DNA of 64,000 nucleotides, taken from contig NZ_CP154855.1 in assembly GCF_047302425.1 (NCBI RefSeq), forward strand, positions 2,294,001 through 2,358,000. Direction: 5' to 3'. This document shows, one piece after another, positions 50,395 to 59,637 of the stretch. Each line of letters starts with the position of its first letter. Within the stretch, counting starts at the first letter, position 1. This DNA comes from Oceanitalea sp047302425 (GTDB lineage Bacteria; Actinomycetota; Actinomycetes; Actinomycetales; Actinomycetaceae). The position numbers were made by a program, and so were the translations under genes. The notes under the pieces were generated by a model, which saw only the letters and a list, made by a program, of their open reading frames with translations, did not search any database and was not told where the DNA came from.

Positions 50395-51809
50395 TATCGC
50401 CCCGTCGACTCCCGCACCACGAGCGAGTGCGGCACGACGACGTCGGCCAGGTTGACGTCGTCGCCGTCGATGAGCCCGAGCAGGCCGTCGACCGCCTGCT
50501 GCGCGATCGCGCTCTTGTCCGGCGACACCGTGGTGATCGACGGCACCGAGAAGCGGCTGAGCGCGATGTCGTCCCAGCCGGTGACGAGGAGGCGGCCCGG
50601 GACGTCGATCCCGAGCTCGGCGCAGGCGCGCAGCGTGCCGAAGGCGAGGAGGTCGTTCATGCAGGCGACGGCGTCCGGGAGCGGCCCGCGGCTCAGCTCC
50701 TCGAGGCCGAGGCGGTCGGCCCAGGTGAGGAAGCGGCGGTCGGGGACGCGCTGGTGGATGCGCACGGTGTTGAAGCCGAGGTCCTTGCTCAGCTGGAGGT
50801 CCACCCGCAGCGCGTCGGGCGAGGGCGGGGTGAGGTAGCTCTGCGCCCAGTACCCCTGGTCGAGGACGGCGCGCACGTAGGTGGGGCGGTCGTTGACGCG
50901 CAGGTACTGGCCCTCGACGTCGACCTTCCGCAGTCCCACGTAGGAGACGACCTCGTCGGTCGCCGCCTGGGTGCGCAGGCGGACGGTGGCGTCGAGCAGC
51001 GTCGGCGTCTCCGGGCTCCACACGAGCCCGGGCCACTCCATGCGGTTGCGCAGCTCCGGCAGGTGGAGGGTGACCTCCGCCGTCGGGCCGGAGACGGCGA
51101 CCTCCGCCCGGGTGAGCGGTGCGCCGTCGAGCGCGAGGTCGACGGAGGCCGTAGCCCCCGGGGCGAGCCAGCCGGAGAAGGTGAGCTCGCAGCGGACGGT
51201 GGCGGCGTCGAGATCGCTGTCCCAGCGCAGCTCGGAGACGTGGGCGCGCGGGACGGCCTCCATCCACACGTCGCGCCAGATCCCGTTGGAACGCTCGTAC
51301 CAGATGCCGTGGGCCGTCTCGCGCCAGTCCTGCTTGCCGCGCGGCTGGCTGAGGTCCTCGCGCCGGTCCTCCGCGCGGACGACGACGGTGACCGGCTCGG
51401 TGCCGCGCTCCAGCTGGACGGTGAAGGGCGTGAAGCCACCTTCGTGAGAGGCGGCGTGCTGCCCGTCGACCCACACGTCGGCCCGGTAGTCGACGGCCTC
51501 GAAGTGGAGGAGGAGGACGTCGCCGTCGGCGAGGTGGGCGAGCTCCTCGGCCGTGACCGTCCGGCGGTACCAGACGACGTCGACGGCGTGCTCGGCGGCG
51601 ACGCCGGACAGCTCGCTGCCGGGCGGGAAGGGGACCTGGATGGTGTGCGCGAAGGGGTGGTCGTCACGGTGCCAGCCGCGCTGGGTGCCGATCTCCTCGG
51701 GGTCGGGGGCGAACTGCCACTCCCCGCCCAGGTCGAGCCATGCCGGCCGGCACAGCATCGGCCGGGGGTACCCGTCGTCGCACCAGGCGGTAAAACCACT
51801 CACCCGCAC
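50394..51809 (-). CDS. In-frame chimera: glycoside hydrolase family 2 N-terminus fused to LacI-family C-terminus
   Basis: A 471-residue open frame with two unrelated halves. Residues 1-370 are the sugar-binding and Ig-like domains plus the first barrel strands of a GH2 enzyme (WLDLGGEWQFAPDP, LLLHFEAVDYRADVWVDG, GFNTVRIHQRVPDRRFLTWAD). Residues 375-471 are the effector-domain tail of a LacI regulator (DAVACMNDLLAFGTLRACA, LLVTGWDDIALSRF). The GH2 catalytic Glu residues and the LacI DNA-binding domain are both missing. Probably a deletion between a GH2 gene and a LacI gene that joined in frame near 50690; hydrolase and repressor functions are unlikely. Confidence 0.75.
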   Translation of the reverse strand: MRVSGFTAWCDDGYPRPMLCRPAWLDLGGEWQFAPDPEEIGTQRGWHRDDHPFAHTIQVPFPPGSELSGVAAEHAVDVVWYRRTVTAEELAHLADGDVLLLHFEAVDYRADVWVDGQHAASHEGGFTPFTVQLERGTEPVTVVVRAEDRREDLSQPRGKQDWRETAHGIWYERSNGIWRDVWMEAVPRAHVSELRWDSDLDAATVRCELTFSGWLAPGATASVDLALDGAPLTRAEVAVSGPTAEVTLHLPELRNRMEWPGLVWSPETPTLLDATVRLRTQAATDEVVSYVGLRKVDVEGQYLRVNDRPTYVRAVLDQGYWAQSYLTPPSPDALRVDLQLSKDLGFNTVRIHQRVPDRRFLTWADRLGLEELSRGPLPDAVACMNDLLAFGTLRACAELGIDVPGRLLVTGWDDIALSRFSVPSITTVSPDKSAIAQQAVDGLLGLIDGDDVNLADVVVPHSLVVRESTGR

Positions 51810-51919
51810 TCAACTTCGTCGTCATCGCGGGGAGACTGACGCAGCTTTGCTTCGTAGCACACATCGGCTGCACGACGCCGGGGCCAGGGTCCCGAACAGC
51901 GAAGGCTCCCGGCCCGCCG

Positions 51920-51925
51920 TATCGT
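51920..51925 (+). promoter_or_regulatory. -10 element of leaderless promoter, selO
   Basis: TATCGT, then 6 nt, then the ATG at 51932. Confidence 0.5.
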
Positions 51926-51931
51926 CGAACG

Positions 51932-53386
51932 ATGAGCACCACCGCCCCCGCCGGCCACCGTCTGGGCGACCGCTTCGCCCGCGAGCTGCCCGAGCTCGCC
52001 GTGCCCTGGCGGGCGGCGGACGCCCCGAGCCCCGCGCTGCTCTTCCTCAACGAGCCGCTCGCCACCGAGCTGGGCCTCGACCTGGACGAGCTGCGCAGCG
52101 AGGAGGGCACCGGCCTGCTCGTCGGGACCCGCGTACCCGCCGGGGCCACCCCGGTGGCCATGGCCTACGCCGGCCACCAGTTCGGCTCCTACTCCCCCCG
52201 CCTCGGTGACGGCCGCGCCCTCCTGCTCGGCGAGCTCACCGACACGAGCGGCCGGCTGCGCGACCTCCACCTCAAGGGCTCGGGCCCCACGCCCTTCGCC
52301 CGCGGCGGTGACGGGTACGCCGCCGTCGGCCCGATGCTGCGCGAGTACGTCGTCAGCGAGGCCATGCACGCGCTCGGCGTGCCGACCACCCGCTCTCTCG
52401 CCGTCGTCGCCACGGGTGCCACGGTGCGGCGCGAGACGCTGCTGCCCGGTGCGGTGCTCGCGCGCGTCGCCGCCAGCCACCTGCGCGTGGGCACCTTCCA
52501 GTACGCGCGCGCCACCGGCGACCACGAGCTCCTGCGCCGCCTCGCCGACCACGCGATCGCGCGCCACCACCCGCACGCCGCCGTGGCGGAGAACCCGTAC
52601 CTTGCGCTCGTCGAGGCCGTCGTCGGCACCCAGGCGGCGCTCGTCGCGCATTGGATGCTCGTCGGCTTCGTCCACGGCGTCATGAACACCGACAACATGA
52701 CGATCTCCGGGGAGACCATCGACTACGGGCCGTGCGCCTTCATGGAGGCCGTCGACCCGGCCACCGTCTTCAGCTCGATCGACGCCCGCGGCCGCTACGC
52801 CTACGGCAACCAGCCGGCCGTCGCCCAGTGGAACCTCGCCCGCCTCGCCGAGGCGCTCCTCCCCCTCGTCCACACCGACGACGACGAGGCCGTCCGCCTC
52901 CTCACCGACCTCGTCAACACCTTCCCCGCCCGGTACAGCGCCGCATGGACGGCGGGCATGCGGGCCAAGCTCGGGCTCGCGGAGGACGACGACGGCGCGG
53001 ACCGGCTGGCCACCGACCTCACCGCGCTCCTCGTGGCCGCCCGTCCGGACCACACGACCTTCTTCCGCGCCCTCACAGCGGCCGCCCGCGGCGACTCGGG
53101 CCCGGTCCGCGAGCTGCCCGGGTTCGACGCCCGCCTGGGCCGGTGGCTCGAGCAGTGGCGGGCCGCGAACCCGGACCCCGCGCTCATGGCGAGCCACAAC
53201 CCGGTCTACATACCGCGCAACCACCTCGTCGAGGAGGCGCTGGACGCCGCGACCGCCGGGGACCTCGGCCCCGTCCGCGAGCTGCTCGACGTCGTCACGC
53301 GCCCCTACGAGGAGCGGCCCGGTCTCGAGCGGTACACCGAGCCCGCGGAGCCCGACACGCCGTTCATCACCTACTGCGGCACCTGA
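51932..53386 (+). CDS. selO: Protein adenylyltransferase SelO (YdiU)
   Basis: A 484-residue pseudokinase-fold enzyme that transfers AMP to Ser, Thr or Tyr of target proteins under redox stress. Signature segments: YAGHQFGSYSPRLGDGRALLLGE near residue 78, LHLKGSGPTPFARGGDGYA with the nucleotide-binding Lys, HWMLVGFVHGVMNTDNMT with the metal ligand Asn, and DYGPCAFME. The C-terminus ends ITYCGT with Cys where many eukaryotic members have selenocysteine. Leaderless start at 51932. Confidence 0.93.
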   Translation: MSTTAPAGHRLGDRFARELPELAVPWRAADAPSPALLFLNEPLATELGLDLDELRSEEGTGLLVGTRVPAGATPVAMAYAGHQFGSYSPRLGDGRALLLGELTDTSGRLRDLHLKGSGPTPFARGGDGYAAVGPMLREYVVSEAMHALGVPTTRSLAVVATGATVRRETLLPGAVLARVAASHLRVGTFQYARATGDHELLRRLADHAIARHHPHAAVAENPYLALVEAVVGTQAALVAHWMLVGFVHGVMNTDNMTISGETIDYGPCAFMEAVDPATVFSSIDARGRYAYGNQPAVAQWNLARLAEALLPLVHTDDDEAVRLLTDLVNTFPARYSAAWTAGMRAKLGLAEDDDGADRLATDLTALLVAARPDHTTFFRALTAAARGDSGPVRELPGFDARLGRWLEQWRAANPDPALMASHNPVYIPRNHLVEEALDAATAGDLGPVRELLDVVTRPYEERPGLERYTEPAEPDTPFITYCGT

Positions 53387-53432
53387 GGTCCGCGCGGCGA
53401 GCCTGCACGGCAGGGCGGCGCGGGCGGTGAGG

Positions 53433-54191
53433 ATGAGCGACGTGGACCTGTGGGTGCTGGCGGCCGTGCTCGGCGCCGTCGTGCTCGGCGCCGTCCTCCA
53501 GCGCACGAGCGGCATGGGCACCGGACTGGTCGTCTCCCCCACCTTCGTCCTGCTCATCGGCCCGGTCGCGGGCGTCATGCTGACCAACGTCACGACGGTC
53601 GTCTCGGCGCTCGCGCTCGCCGTCGTCATGCGCCGCGACATCGACTGGCCCCGCTTCTGGCGCATCGCGCCGACGATCGTCATCGGCTCCGTCCCCGCGG
53701 CGCTGCTCGTCGGCGCCGTCGACGCCGGGTGGCTGGAGGTCGTCATCGGTGCAGCGCTGCTGCTCGCGCTCGCCCCGATGGCACTGTCCTGGCAGCTGCC
53801 CGACCTCGGCCGCGCCGCCGCGCCCGTCGCCGGGCTCACCGGCGGCTTCCTCAACACGGCCGTCGGCGTCGGTGGGCCCGCCGTGCTGCTCTACGCCCAG
53901 GCCACCCGGTGGGCGCAGCGGGCCTTCGCCGCGACGCTCCAGCCCGTCTTCCTCACGATGGGCGTGGTCTCCCTCGCGACCAAGACGCTCATCGGTGCCG
54001 CCTCGGGCGCCGCCGGTCTGCCGCAGTGGCCGCTCGTCGTCGCCGCCGTCGCCTCCGTCCCGCTGGGCGTCCTCGTCGGTGGCCGGGTGGCCCGCCACGT
54101 CACCCCGGCGACGGGCCGGCGGGTCGCCGTCGCCGTCGTCGTCCTCGGTGCCACGGCGACCCTCGTGCGGGGCGTCCTGGCCGTCACCTGA
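53433..54191 (+). CDS. TauE/SafE family sulfite/anion exporter
   Basis: A 252-residue membrane protein with eight predicted helices arranged as two repeats. Family marks are the Gly-rich first half (GTGLVVSPTFVLLIGPVAGV) and the second repeat GLTGGFLNTAVGVGGPAVLL. Likely moves sulfite, taurine-derived or other sulfur or organic anions across the membrane. Start at ATG 53433 (an in-frame GTG is 6 nt upstream). It ends 91 nt before the AgcS gene. Confidence 0.85.
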   Translation: MSDVDLWVLAAVLGAVVLGAVLQRTSGMGTGLVVSPTFVLLIGPVAGVMLTNVTTVVSALALAVVMRRDIDWPRFWRIAPTIVIGSVPAALLVGAVDAGWLEVVIGAALLLALAPMALSWQLPDLGRAAAPVAGLTGGFLNTAVGVGGPAVLLYAQATRWAQRAFAATLQPVFLTMGVVSLATKTLIGAASGAAGLPQWPLVVAAVASVPLGVLVGGRVARHVTPATGRRVAVAVVVLGATATLVRGVLAVT

Positions 54192-54282
54192 CGCAACTCG
54201 CCCGGCGAAGTTGACCACCGATGTCTGTGACCCGTGGCACAGTGGCGCCCAGCCACTGCCGCACGACACCCGGGGAGACCAC

Positions 54283-55731
54283 ATGGACCAGCTCGGCGAG
54301 GACCTCAGCCAGTTCTTCGGGGACGTCTCCGGGGTGGTGTGGGGACCCTTCGTGCTCATCCCGCTGCTCTTCGGCGTCGGTCTCTTCCTCTCGATCCGGC
54401 TGCGCGGCCTGCAGTTCCGCAAGCTCGGCGCCGCCCTCCGCCTCGGCATCATCAAGCGCCGCGACGTCGGAGCCGACGACGGCGACGTCTCCCAGTTCCA
54501 GGCGCTCACCACCGCCCTGGCCGCGACCGTCGGGACCGGCAACATCGTCGGTGTCGCCACGGCCATCGCCATCGGCGGGCCCGGTGCGCTGTTCTGGATG
54601 TGGGTCACCGGCCTCGTCGGCATGGCCTCGAAGTACACCGAGGCCTTCCTCGGCGTCTACTACCGGCGCACCGACGCGGCCGGCGAGAAGTCCGGCGGCC
54701 CGCAGTACTACCTCGAGCGCGGCATCCGCGGCCCGCTGGGCAAGGTGCTGGGTCTCGCGTTCACGATCGCGGCGATCATCGCCTCCTTCGGCATCGGGAA
54801 CATGACCCAGGGCAACTCGGTCGCGGGCAACCTCGACCGCTCCTTCGGCGTCCCGCCGTGGGTGACCGGCGTCGTCCTCAGCGTCTTCGCGCTCGTCGTC
54901 CTCGTCGGCGGCATCAAGTCGATCGGCAAGGTGACCGCCGGCTTCGTGCCGATCATGATCGTCTCCTACGTCCTCGGGGCGCTGTTCATCCTCATCGTCA
55001 ACGTCGCCGACCTGCCCGCGGCGATCGCCCTCATCTTCACCGACGCCTTCTCCGGCACGGCAGCCACCGGCGGCTTCGTCGGCTCGACGATCATCATCGC
55101 GGTCCAGATGGGCGCCGCCCGCGGCATGTTCTCCAACGAGTCCGGCATGGGCTCGGCGGCGATCGCGGCCGCGGCGGCCAAGACCTCCCACCCGGTGCGT
55201 CAGGCGCTCGTGTCGATGACCCAGACCTTCATCGACACGATCGTCGTCGTCACCTTCACGGGCCTGGTCATCGTCACGACCGGCGTGTGGGACACCGGTG
55301 AGGAGGGCGCGGCCACGATGACGGGCGAGGCCTTCACCCACGGCCTGCCCGGCGACTGGGGCCACTACATCGTCACCATCGCCCTGTCGATGTTCGCCTT
55401 CTCCACCGTGCTCGGCTGGGCCTACTACGGGGAGCGCTGCATCGAGCGGCTCGTGGGGCGCCGCGGCGTCATGCCCTACCGCGTGGTCTTCTCGCTCGTC
55501 GTCTACATCGGCTGCACGGTATCCCTCGAGGTGGTGTGGAACTTCTCCGACGTCATGAACGGCCTCATGGCCATCCCCAACCTCATCGGCCTCGTCATCC
55601 TCTCCGGGCTGGTGGCGCGGGAGACGAAGAACTACCTGGCCAACGACCCGCAGCTCAGCGCCACCACCGACGAGGTGCGCGCCTTCTCCCCGAGCCCCTT
55701 CGCCGACGATGTCGACACGGTCGTCCGCTGA
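54283..55731 (+). CDS. Alanine/glycine:cation symporter (AgcS family)
   Basis: A 482-residue sodium/amino-acid symporter with about eleven membrane helices. AgcS signatures: TTALAATVGTGNIVGVATAI near residue 75, GGPQYYLERG, GIGNMTQGNSVA and GMFSNESGMGSAAIAAAAA near residue 287. Imports alanine or glycine with Na+ or H+. CGGGGAGACC lies before the ATG at 54283. It ends 20 nt before the TPP riboswitch of the next operon. Confidence 0.92.
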   Translation: MDQLGEDLSQFFGDVSGVVWGPFVLIPLLFGVGLFLSIRLRGLQFRKLGAALRLGIIKRRDVGADDGDVSQFQALTTALAATVGTGNIVGVATAIAIGGPGALFWMWVTGLVGMASKYTEAFLGVYYRRTDAAGEKSGGPQYYLERGIRGPLGKVLGLAFTIAAIIASFGIGNMTQGNSVAGNLDRSFGVPPWVTGVVLSVFALVVLVGGIKSIGKVTAGFVPIMIVSYVLGALFILIVNVADLPAAIALIFTDAFSGTAATGGFVGSTIIIAVQMGAARGMFSNESGMGSAAIAAAAAKTSHPVRQALVSMTQTFIDTIVVVTFTGLVIVTTGVWDTGEEGAATMTGEAFTHGLPGDWGHYIVTIALSMFAFSTVLGWAYYGERCIERLVGRRGVMPYRVVFSLVVYIGCTVSLEVVWNFSDVMNGLMAIPNLIGLVILSGLVARETKNYLANDPQLSATTDEVRAFSPSPFADDVDTVVR

Positions 55732-55747
55732 GCGCTAGACTCGCCCC

Positions 55748-55842
55748 GACCCCCGGGGAGCGCCACACGGCGCTGAGAGTGCGGAACGTCCGCAGACCCG
55801 TCAACCTGATCCGGTTCGTACCGGCGTAGGGAGCAGGGCACC
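55748..55842 (+). ncRNA. TPP riboswitch (THI element)
   Basis: The conserved THI elements are present in order: CGGGGAGC, then CTGAGAGTGC, then GACCCGTCAACCTGATC, then TACCGGCGTAGGGA. It lies 58 nt before the YkoF gene and would turn down the uptake operon when thiamine pyrophosphate is plentiful. A nearby CTGAGAGGGCCC before the ATG at 55900 could be the ribosome site masked in the bound state. Confidence 0.93.
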
Positions 55843-55899
55843 TGTCGGCGTGGCGCCGCCAGGGCTTCGAGGTACCCCTGGGGCCTGAGAGGGCCCACG

Positions 55900-56562
55900 A
55901 TGACCACCACCCAGAGCACGACCCAGCCGACCGCCGCGCCCGAGCAGCTCGGGATCGGCGCCCGCTTCAGCATCCACCCCCACTGCGACGACTTCGTCCC
56001 CGTCATCCTCGGCGCGCTCGAGGACGCCGAGCAGGCCGGCCTCACCGACGGGCTGGTCCTCGAGACCGACGACGTGAGCACCTACGTCGGGGCTACGGAG
56101 GCGCCGGCCGAGGAGCGCCTCGTGCGCTACCTCGCCGCCGTCGTCGCCGGGGCCTCCCGCCTCAGCGGCGGGGGGCACGTCGTCGCCCACGTCCTGCTCT
56201 CCCGCGGCTGCCCGGGCGAGCGGACCTGCGACCTGCGCGTCACGAGCCTGCCGAGCCCGGAGCCGGTGAGCGTCGAGCCGACCGGGGTGGCCGCCGTCGC
56301 CCAGTGGTCCCTGTACCCGCTGCTCGACGGCGGCGATGGCGACGGCGACCACATGGCGCACATCGAGGCGGCCATCGCTGCCGCCCAGCGCCGCGGGACC
56401 GCGGCGTCCGCCGCGCACTACGCCACGAGGCTGAGCGGCGACGTCGCCGAGGTGCTGGCCACCGCCGTCGACGCGTGGGCGCAGGTCGGTGCCCAGGTGC
56501 CGCACGTCGTCTCCCACCTCACCGTGTCGGTCGGCTCCCCGAGCGCGGCGGCGGCCCGGTGA
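55900..56562 (+). CDS. ykoF: YkoF-type thiamine/HMP-binding protein
   Basis: A 220-residue protein of the YkoF family, with two tandem ferredoxin-like modules (GIGARFSIHPHCDDFVPVI near residue 18, AVAQWSLYPLLDGGDG near residue 132). In Bacillus, YkoF binds thiamine or its hydroxymethylpyrimidine part and works with YkoEDC. Directly under the TPP riboswitch. Coupled to the next gene by GTGA. Confidence 0.9.
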   Translation: MTTTQSTTQPTAAPEQLGIGARFSIHPHCDDFVPVILGALEDAEQAGLTDGLVLETDDVSTYVGATEAPAEERLVRYLAAVVAGASRLSGGGHVVAHVLLSRGCPGERTCDLRVTSLPSPEPVSVEPTGVAAVAQWSLYPLLDGGDGDGDHMAHIEAAIAAAQRRGTAASAAHYATRLSGDVAEVLATAVDAWAQVGAQVPHVVSHLTVSVGSPSAAAAR

Positions 56563-57176
56563 CCGGCGCACCGCTGCCGGCACCGGTCCGGCCACGAAAG
56601 CCGTTCTGGGAGCTCAAGGACCTCATGCTCATGGTCGTGCTCGGGGTCGTCTTCGGCTTCGTGTACTGGGCCCTGGTCCAGGCGTGGAACGGCCTCGCCG
56701 TGCTCATGGGCCCGGCCGGCGACCTCGCGCAGCACGTCCTCTTCGGCGGGTGGCTGCTCGTCGCGCCGATCGTCATCGCGATCGTCCGGCGCCCCCTCGC
56801 GGGGGTGGCCGCGGAGGTCATCGCCTCCGTGGTCGAGGTGATCTTCCTCGGCTCGCCGGTCGGGCCCACGCTCGTCGTCGCGGCCGCGATCCAGGGCCTG
56901 GGCAGCGAGCTCGCCTTCGCCGCGACCCGCTACCGCAGGTTCGGGTGGACCGTCTTCGCCGTGTCGGGACTGCTCGGCGCGGGGCTCGTCTTCTTCTACT
57001 CGGCCTTCCGCTCCGGTTGGTACGGGCAGGACATCCTCGCCCTGCGCCTCGTCCTCCAGCTCGTCTCGGGGGTCGCGCTCGGCGGCCTGCTTGCCAAGGT
57101 GATCGTCGACGCACTGGCCCGGACGGGCGTCGTCGACAACTTCGCGATCGGCCGGGAGGAGGCCACCCGTGGCTGA
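56559..57176 (+). CDS. ykoE: ECF transporter S component, YkoE type (HMP/thiamine)
   Basis: A 205-residue membrane protein that gives substrate specificity to an energy-coupling factor importer. Five or six helices; family segments WELKDLMLMVVLGVVFGFVY, EVIASVVEVIFLGSPVGP and GLGSELAFAATRYRRFGWTV. GTG start overlaps ykoF by 4 nt, and its end overlaps ykoD by 8 nt. Imports hydroxymethylpyrimidine or thiamine. Confidence 0.92.
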   Translation: MTGAPLPAPVRPRKPFWELKDLMLMVVLGVVFGFVYWALVQAWNGLAVLMGPAGDLAQHVLFGGWLLVAPIVIAIVRRPLAGVAAEVIASVVEVIFLGSPVGPTLVVAAAIQGLGSELAFAATRYRRFGWTVFAVSGLLGAGLVFFYSAFRSGWYGQDILALRLVLQLVSGVALGGLLAKVIVDALARTGVVDNFAIGREEATRG

Positions 57177-58833
57177 GGACGCCGTCGTGCTCGCGGACGT
57201 CACGGTCCGCGTCCCGCGCCGGACCGCGCCGGTGCTGGAGGAGATCAGTCTGCGGGTAGCCGCCGGTGAGCACGTCCTGCTGCTGGGGCCCTCAGGCTCG
57301 GGGAAGTCGACGCTCCTGCACTGCATCACCGGCGTGGTCCCCCACACCGTCGCCGCACAGCTCTCGGGGACGGTCGCGACCTGCGGCACCCGCACGACGG
57401 AAACGAGCGTCGTCGAGCTGTCCCGCCACGTGGGGGTCGTCGCCCAGGACCCGACGGCCGCGGTGTGCCTGCCGACGGTCGAGCAGGAGCTGGCCCTGCC
57501 CCTGGAGAACCATGCCGTCGAGCCGGCGGCCATCGACGAGCGGATCGAGGCGGCGCTGCGCGTCGTGGGTGCGGCCCAGCTGCGCGAACGGGCGACCGGG
57601 GAACTGTCCGGCGGGGAGTCCCAGCGGGTGGCCCTCGCGGCGGCACTGGTCACCGAGCCGGACGTGCTCCTGCTGGACGAGCCGACGTCGATGCTCGACG
57701 CGGCCGGCGTCGCCGACGTCCGCGGCGCCCTGGCCGCCGCGACCGCGCCCGGCGACACGACGGTGGTCGTCGTCGAGCACCGGCTCGACGACCTCGCCGG
57801 GGACGGAGGCACGCTGCCCGCACGCGCCGTCGTCGTCGACGAGGGCGGCCGGCTGGTCGCGGACGGCCCCACGGACCGGGTCCTCGACGAGAACGCGGTC
57901 GAGCTGCTGCGGGCGGGCTGCTGGCTGCCGCTTGCGTCGGAGCTGCGGGCAGTCGGCGGCCTCGCCGGCGGCCTGCCCGCCAACCGGGCGCTGCTCGAGC
58001 GCCTCGCGCAGGAGGATCCCGACGGCGCAGCCGCCGCTGCCCGCGCCGCCCCGCGGGAACCCGTGCTGCGTGCCACCGGCCTCGCCGTCTCGCGGCATAC
58101 CGGCACCAACGTCCTCACCGGGGTCGACCTCACGCTCCACGCCGGTGAGGTCGTCGCCCTGCTCGGACGCAACGGCAGCGGCAAGACCACCCTCCTCCTC
58201 ACCCTGGCCGGCCTCCTCCCGCCCGCGGCCGGCGGGGTCGAGGGCCCGCGCGCCGGCATGGTCTTCCAGAATGCGGAGCACCAGTTCGTCGCGCACACGG
58301 TCGCCGAGGAGGTCGGTCACGGCCTACCCGGCCCCGCCGAGGACACCGTCCGCCGTCAGCTCCGCCGCCACCGGCTCGAGCACCTGGCGGAGCAGAGCCC
58401 CTTCCGGCTCTCCGGAGGGGAGAAGCGGCGGCTCAGCCTCGCCGCCATGCTCGCCCACGACCGTCCCTGCCTGTTCGCCGACGAACCCACGCTGGGCCTC
58501 GACCGCCGGGACACCGTCGCCACGGCGTCCGCGCTCCGTGACGCCGCTGCCGAGGGACGCGCCGTCGTCGTCTCCAGCCACGACCTGAGGACGGTGCTCG
58601 GCCTGGCCGACCGCGTCGTCGTGCTCGGTGAGGGCACCGTGGTCGCCGACGGCCCGACCATCCCGGTGCTGCGTGACCCGGAGGTCCGCCGGCGGGGCGG
58701 CCTCGTGCTGCCGCCCCTCGTCACGTGGCTGGTGGAGGAGGTGCGCGACGGACCGGCGGTCCGGCGCGTGCTGGCGAACCTGGACGCGGCCGTGGGCATC
58801 GACCGCCCGGCGCCGGCCGGGGTGGCGCGGTGA
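57169..58833 (+). CDS. ykoD: ECF transporter double ATPase, YkoD type
   Basis: A 554-residue protein with two ABC ATPase modules in one chain, as in YkoD/CbiO pairs fused. First module: Walker A GPSGSGKST near residue 42, signature LSGGESQRVALAAAL, Walker B LLLDEPTSM. Second: GRNGSGKTTLLLT near residue 335, LSGGEKRRLSLAAML, LFADEPTLGLD. It powers the YkoE-YkoC importer. The GTG at 57169 is preceded by GGAGGAGG. Confidence 0.92.
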   Translation: MAEDAVVLADVTVRVPRRTAPVLEEISLRVAAGEHVLLLGPSGSGKSTLLHCITGVVPHTVAAQLSGTVATCGTRTTETSVVELSRHVGVVAQDPTAAVCLPTVEQELALPLENHAVEPAAIDERIEAALRVVGAAQLRERATGELSGGESQRVALAAALVTEPDVLLLDEPTSMLDAAGVADVRGALAAATAPGDTTVVVVEHRLDDLAGDGGTLPARAVVVDEGGRLVADGPTDRVLDENAVELLRAGCWLPLASELRAVGGLAGGLPANRALLERLAQEDPDGAAAAARAAPREPVLRATGLAVSRHTGTNVLTGVDLTLHAGEVVALLGRNGSGKTTLLLTLAGLLPPAAGGVEGPRAGMVFQNAEHQFVAHTVAEEVGHGLPGPAEDTVRRQLRRHRLEHLAEQSPFRLSGGEKRRLSLAAMLAHDRPCLFADEPTLGLDRRDTVATASALRDAAAEGRAVVVSSHDLRTVLGLADRVVVLGEGTVVADGPTIPVLRDPEVRRRGGLVLPPLVTWLVEEVRDGPAVRRVLANLDAAVGIDRPAPAGVAR

Positions 58834-59612
58834 GCACGATCCCGGCGCTGGAGCGCCGCAACCCGACGGTCAAGCTCGGGCTCGTCGTCGTCATCTCCTT
58901 CGTCGTGATGTTCGTGCTCGACCCGTGGACCCCGGCCGTGCTGTACCTGCTCGCCCTCACCGGCGTGGCAGCCTCGACCCGCACCGGACCACGGACGCTC
59001 CTGGTGGCACACGTGCCCTTCGCTGCCTTCGCGCTGGGCGTGCTCGTCGTCAACGCCCTCAGCCGCCCCGGGGAGATCCTCTGGCAGGCGGGCGTGCTCC
59101 GGGTGACGACCGAGGGACTCACCGTGGGCGCCGCGCTCGCGGTGCGCACCCTGCTGGTCGGGGTGCTGGCGATCGGGTTCCTGGTCTCGACGGATGCCGT
59201 CGCGCTCATGCACAGCCTCCGGCAGAACGCCCGGCTCAGCCCCCGCGTGGCCTACGCGGTGCTTGCCGGGCACCGGCTGCTCCAGGACATGCCTCGTGAG
59301 TGGGCGACCATCCAGCAGGCCCACGCCGTGCGAGCACCGCTCCGCCGCGGCGGCGGACCCCCGCGCGGGCCGCGTCATCTCGCCCGGGTGGTGTTCTCGC
59401 TGCTCGTCGTGAGCGTGCGACGCGGCGAGCGGATGGCCCAGGCCCTGGAGTCCCGCGGCCTGGGCCTGCACCCGCGCACGACCTGGCGGCCGGTCCACGT
59501 CACCCCGGCGGACTGGGCGCTGGCCGCGTCCGTGCTCGCCGTCGTGGCGCTGGTGCTCCTGGGCAGTGGGTGGCTGGGCGTGCTGCGCGGTCCGGCGGCC
59601 CTGACGGGCTGA
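58830..59612 (+). CDS. ykoC: ECF transporter T component, YkoC type
   Basis: A 260-residue CbiQ-family membrane protein that couples the two ATPase modules to the S component. Coupling motifs in the cytosolic loop are QQAHAVRAP and the second ...MAQALESRGLGL, typical Ala-Arg-Gly signatures. About five membrane helices. Overlaps ykoD by GTGA, closing the ykoF-E-D-C operon under TPP control. Confidence 0.9.
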   Translation: MSTIPALERRNPTVKLGLVVVISFVVMFVLDPWTPAVLYLLALTGVAASTRTGPRTLLVAHVPFAAFALGVLVVNALSRPGEILWQAGVLRVTTEGLTVGAALAVRTLLVGVLAIGFLVSTDAVALMHSLRQNARLSPRVAYAVLAGHRLLQDMPREWATIQQAHAVRAPLRRGGGPPRGPRHLARVVFSLLVVSVRRGERMAQALESRGLGLHPRTTWRPVHVTPADWALAASVLAVVALVLLGSGWLGVLRGPAALTG

Positions 59613-59637
59613 GCCGGGCCGCGCAGCTGCCGGCCTG

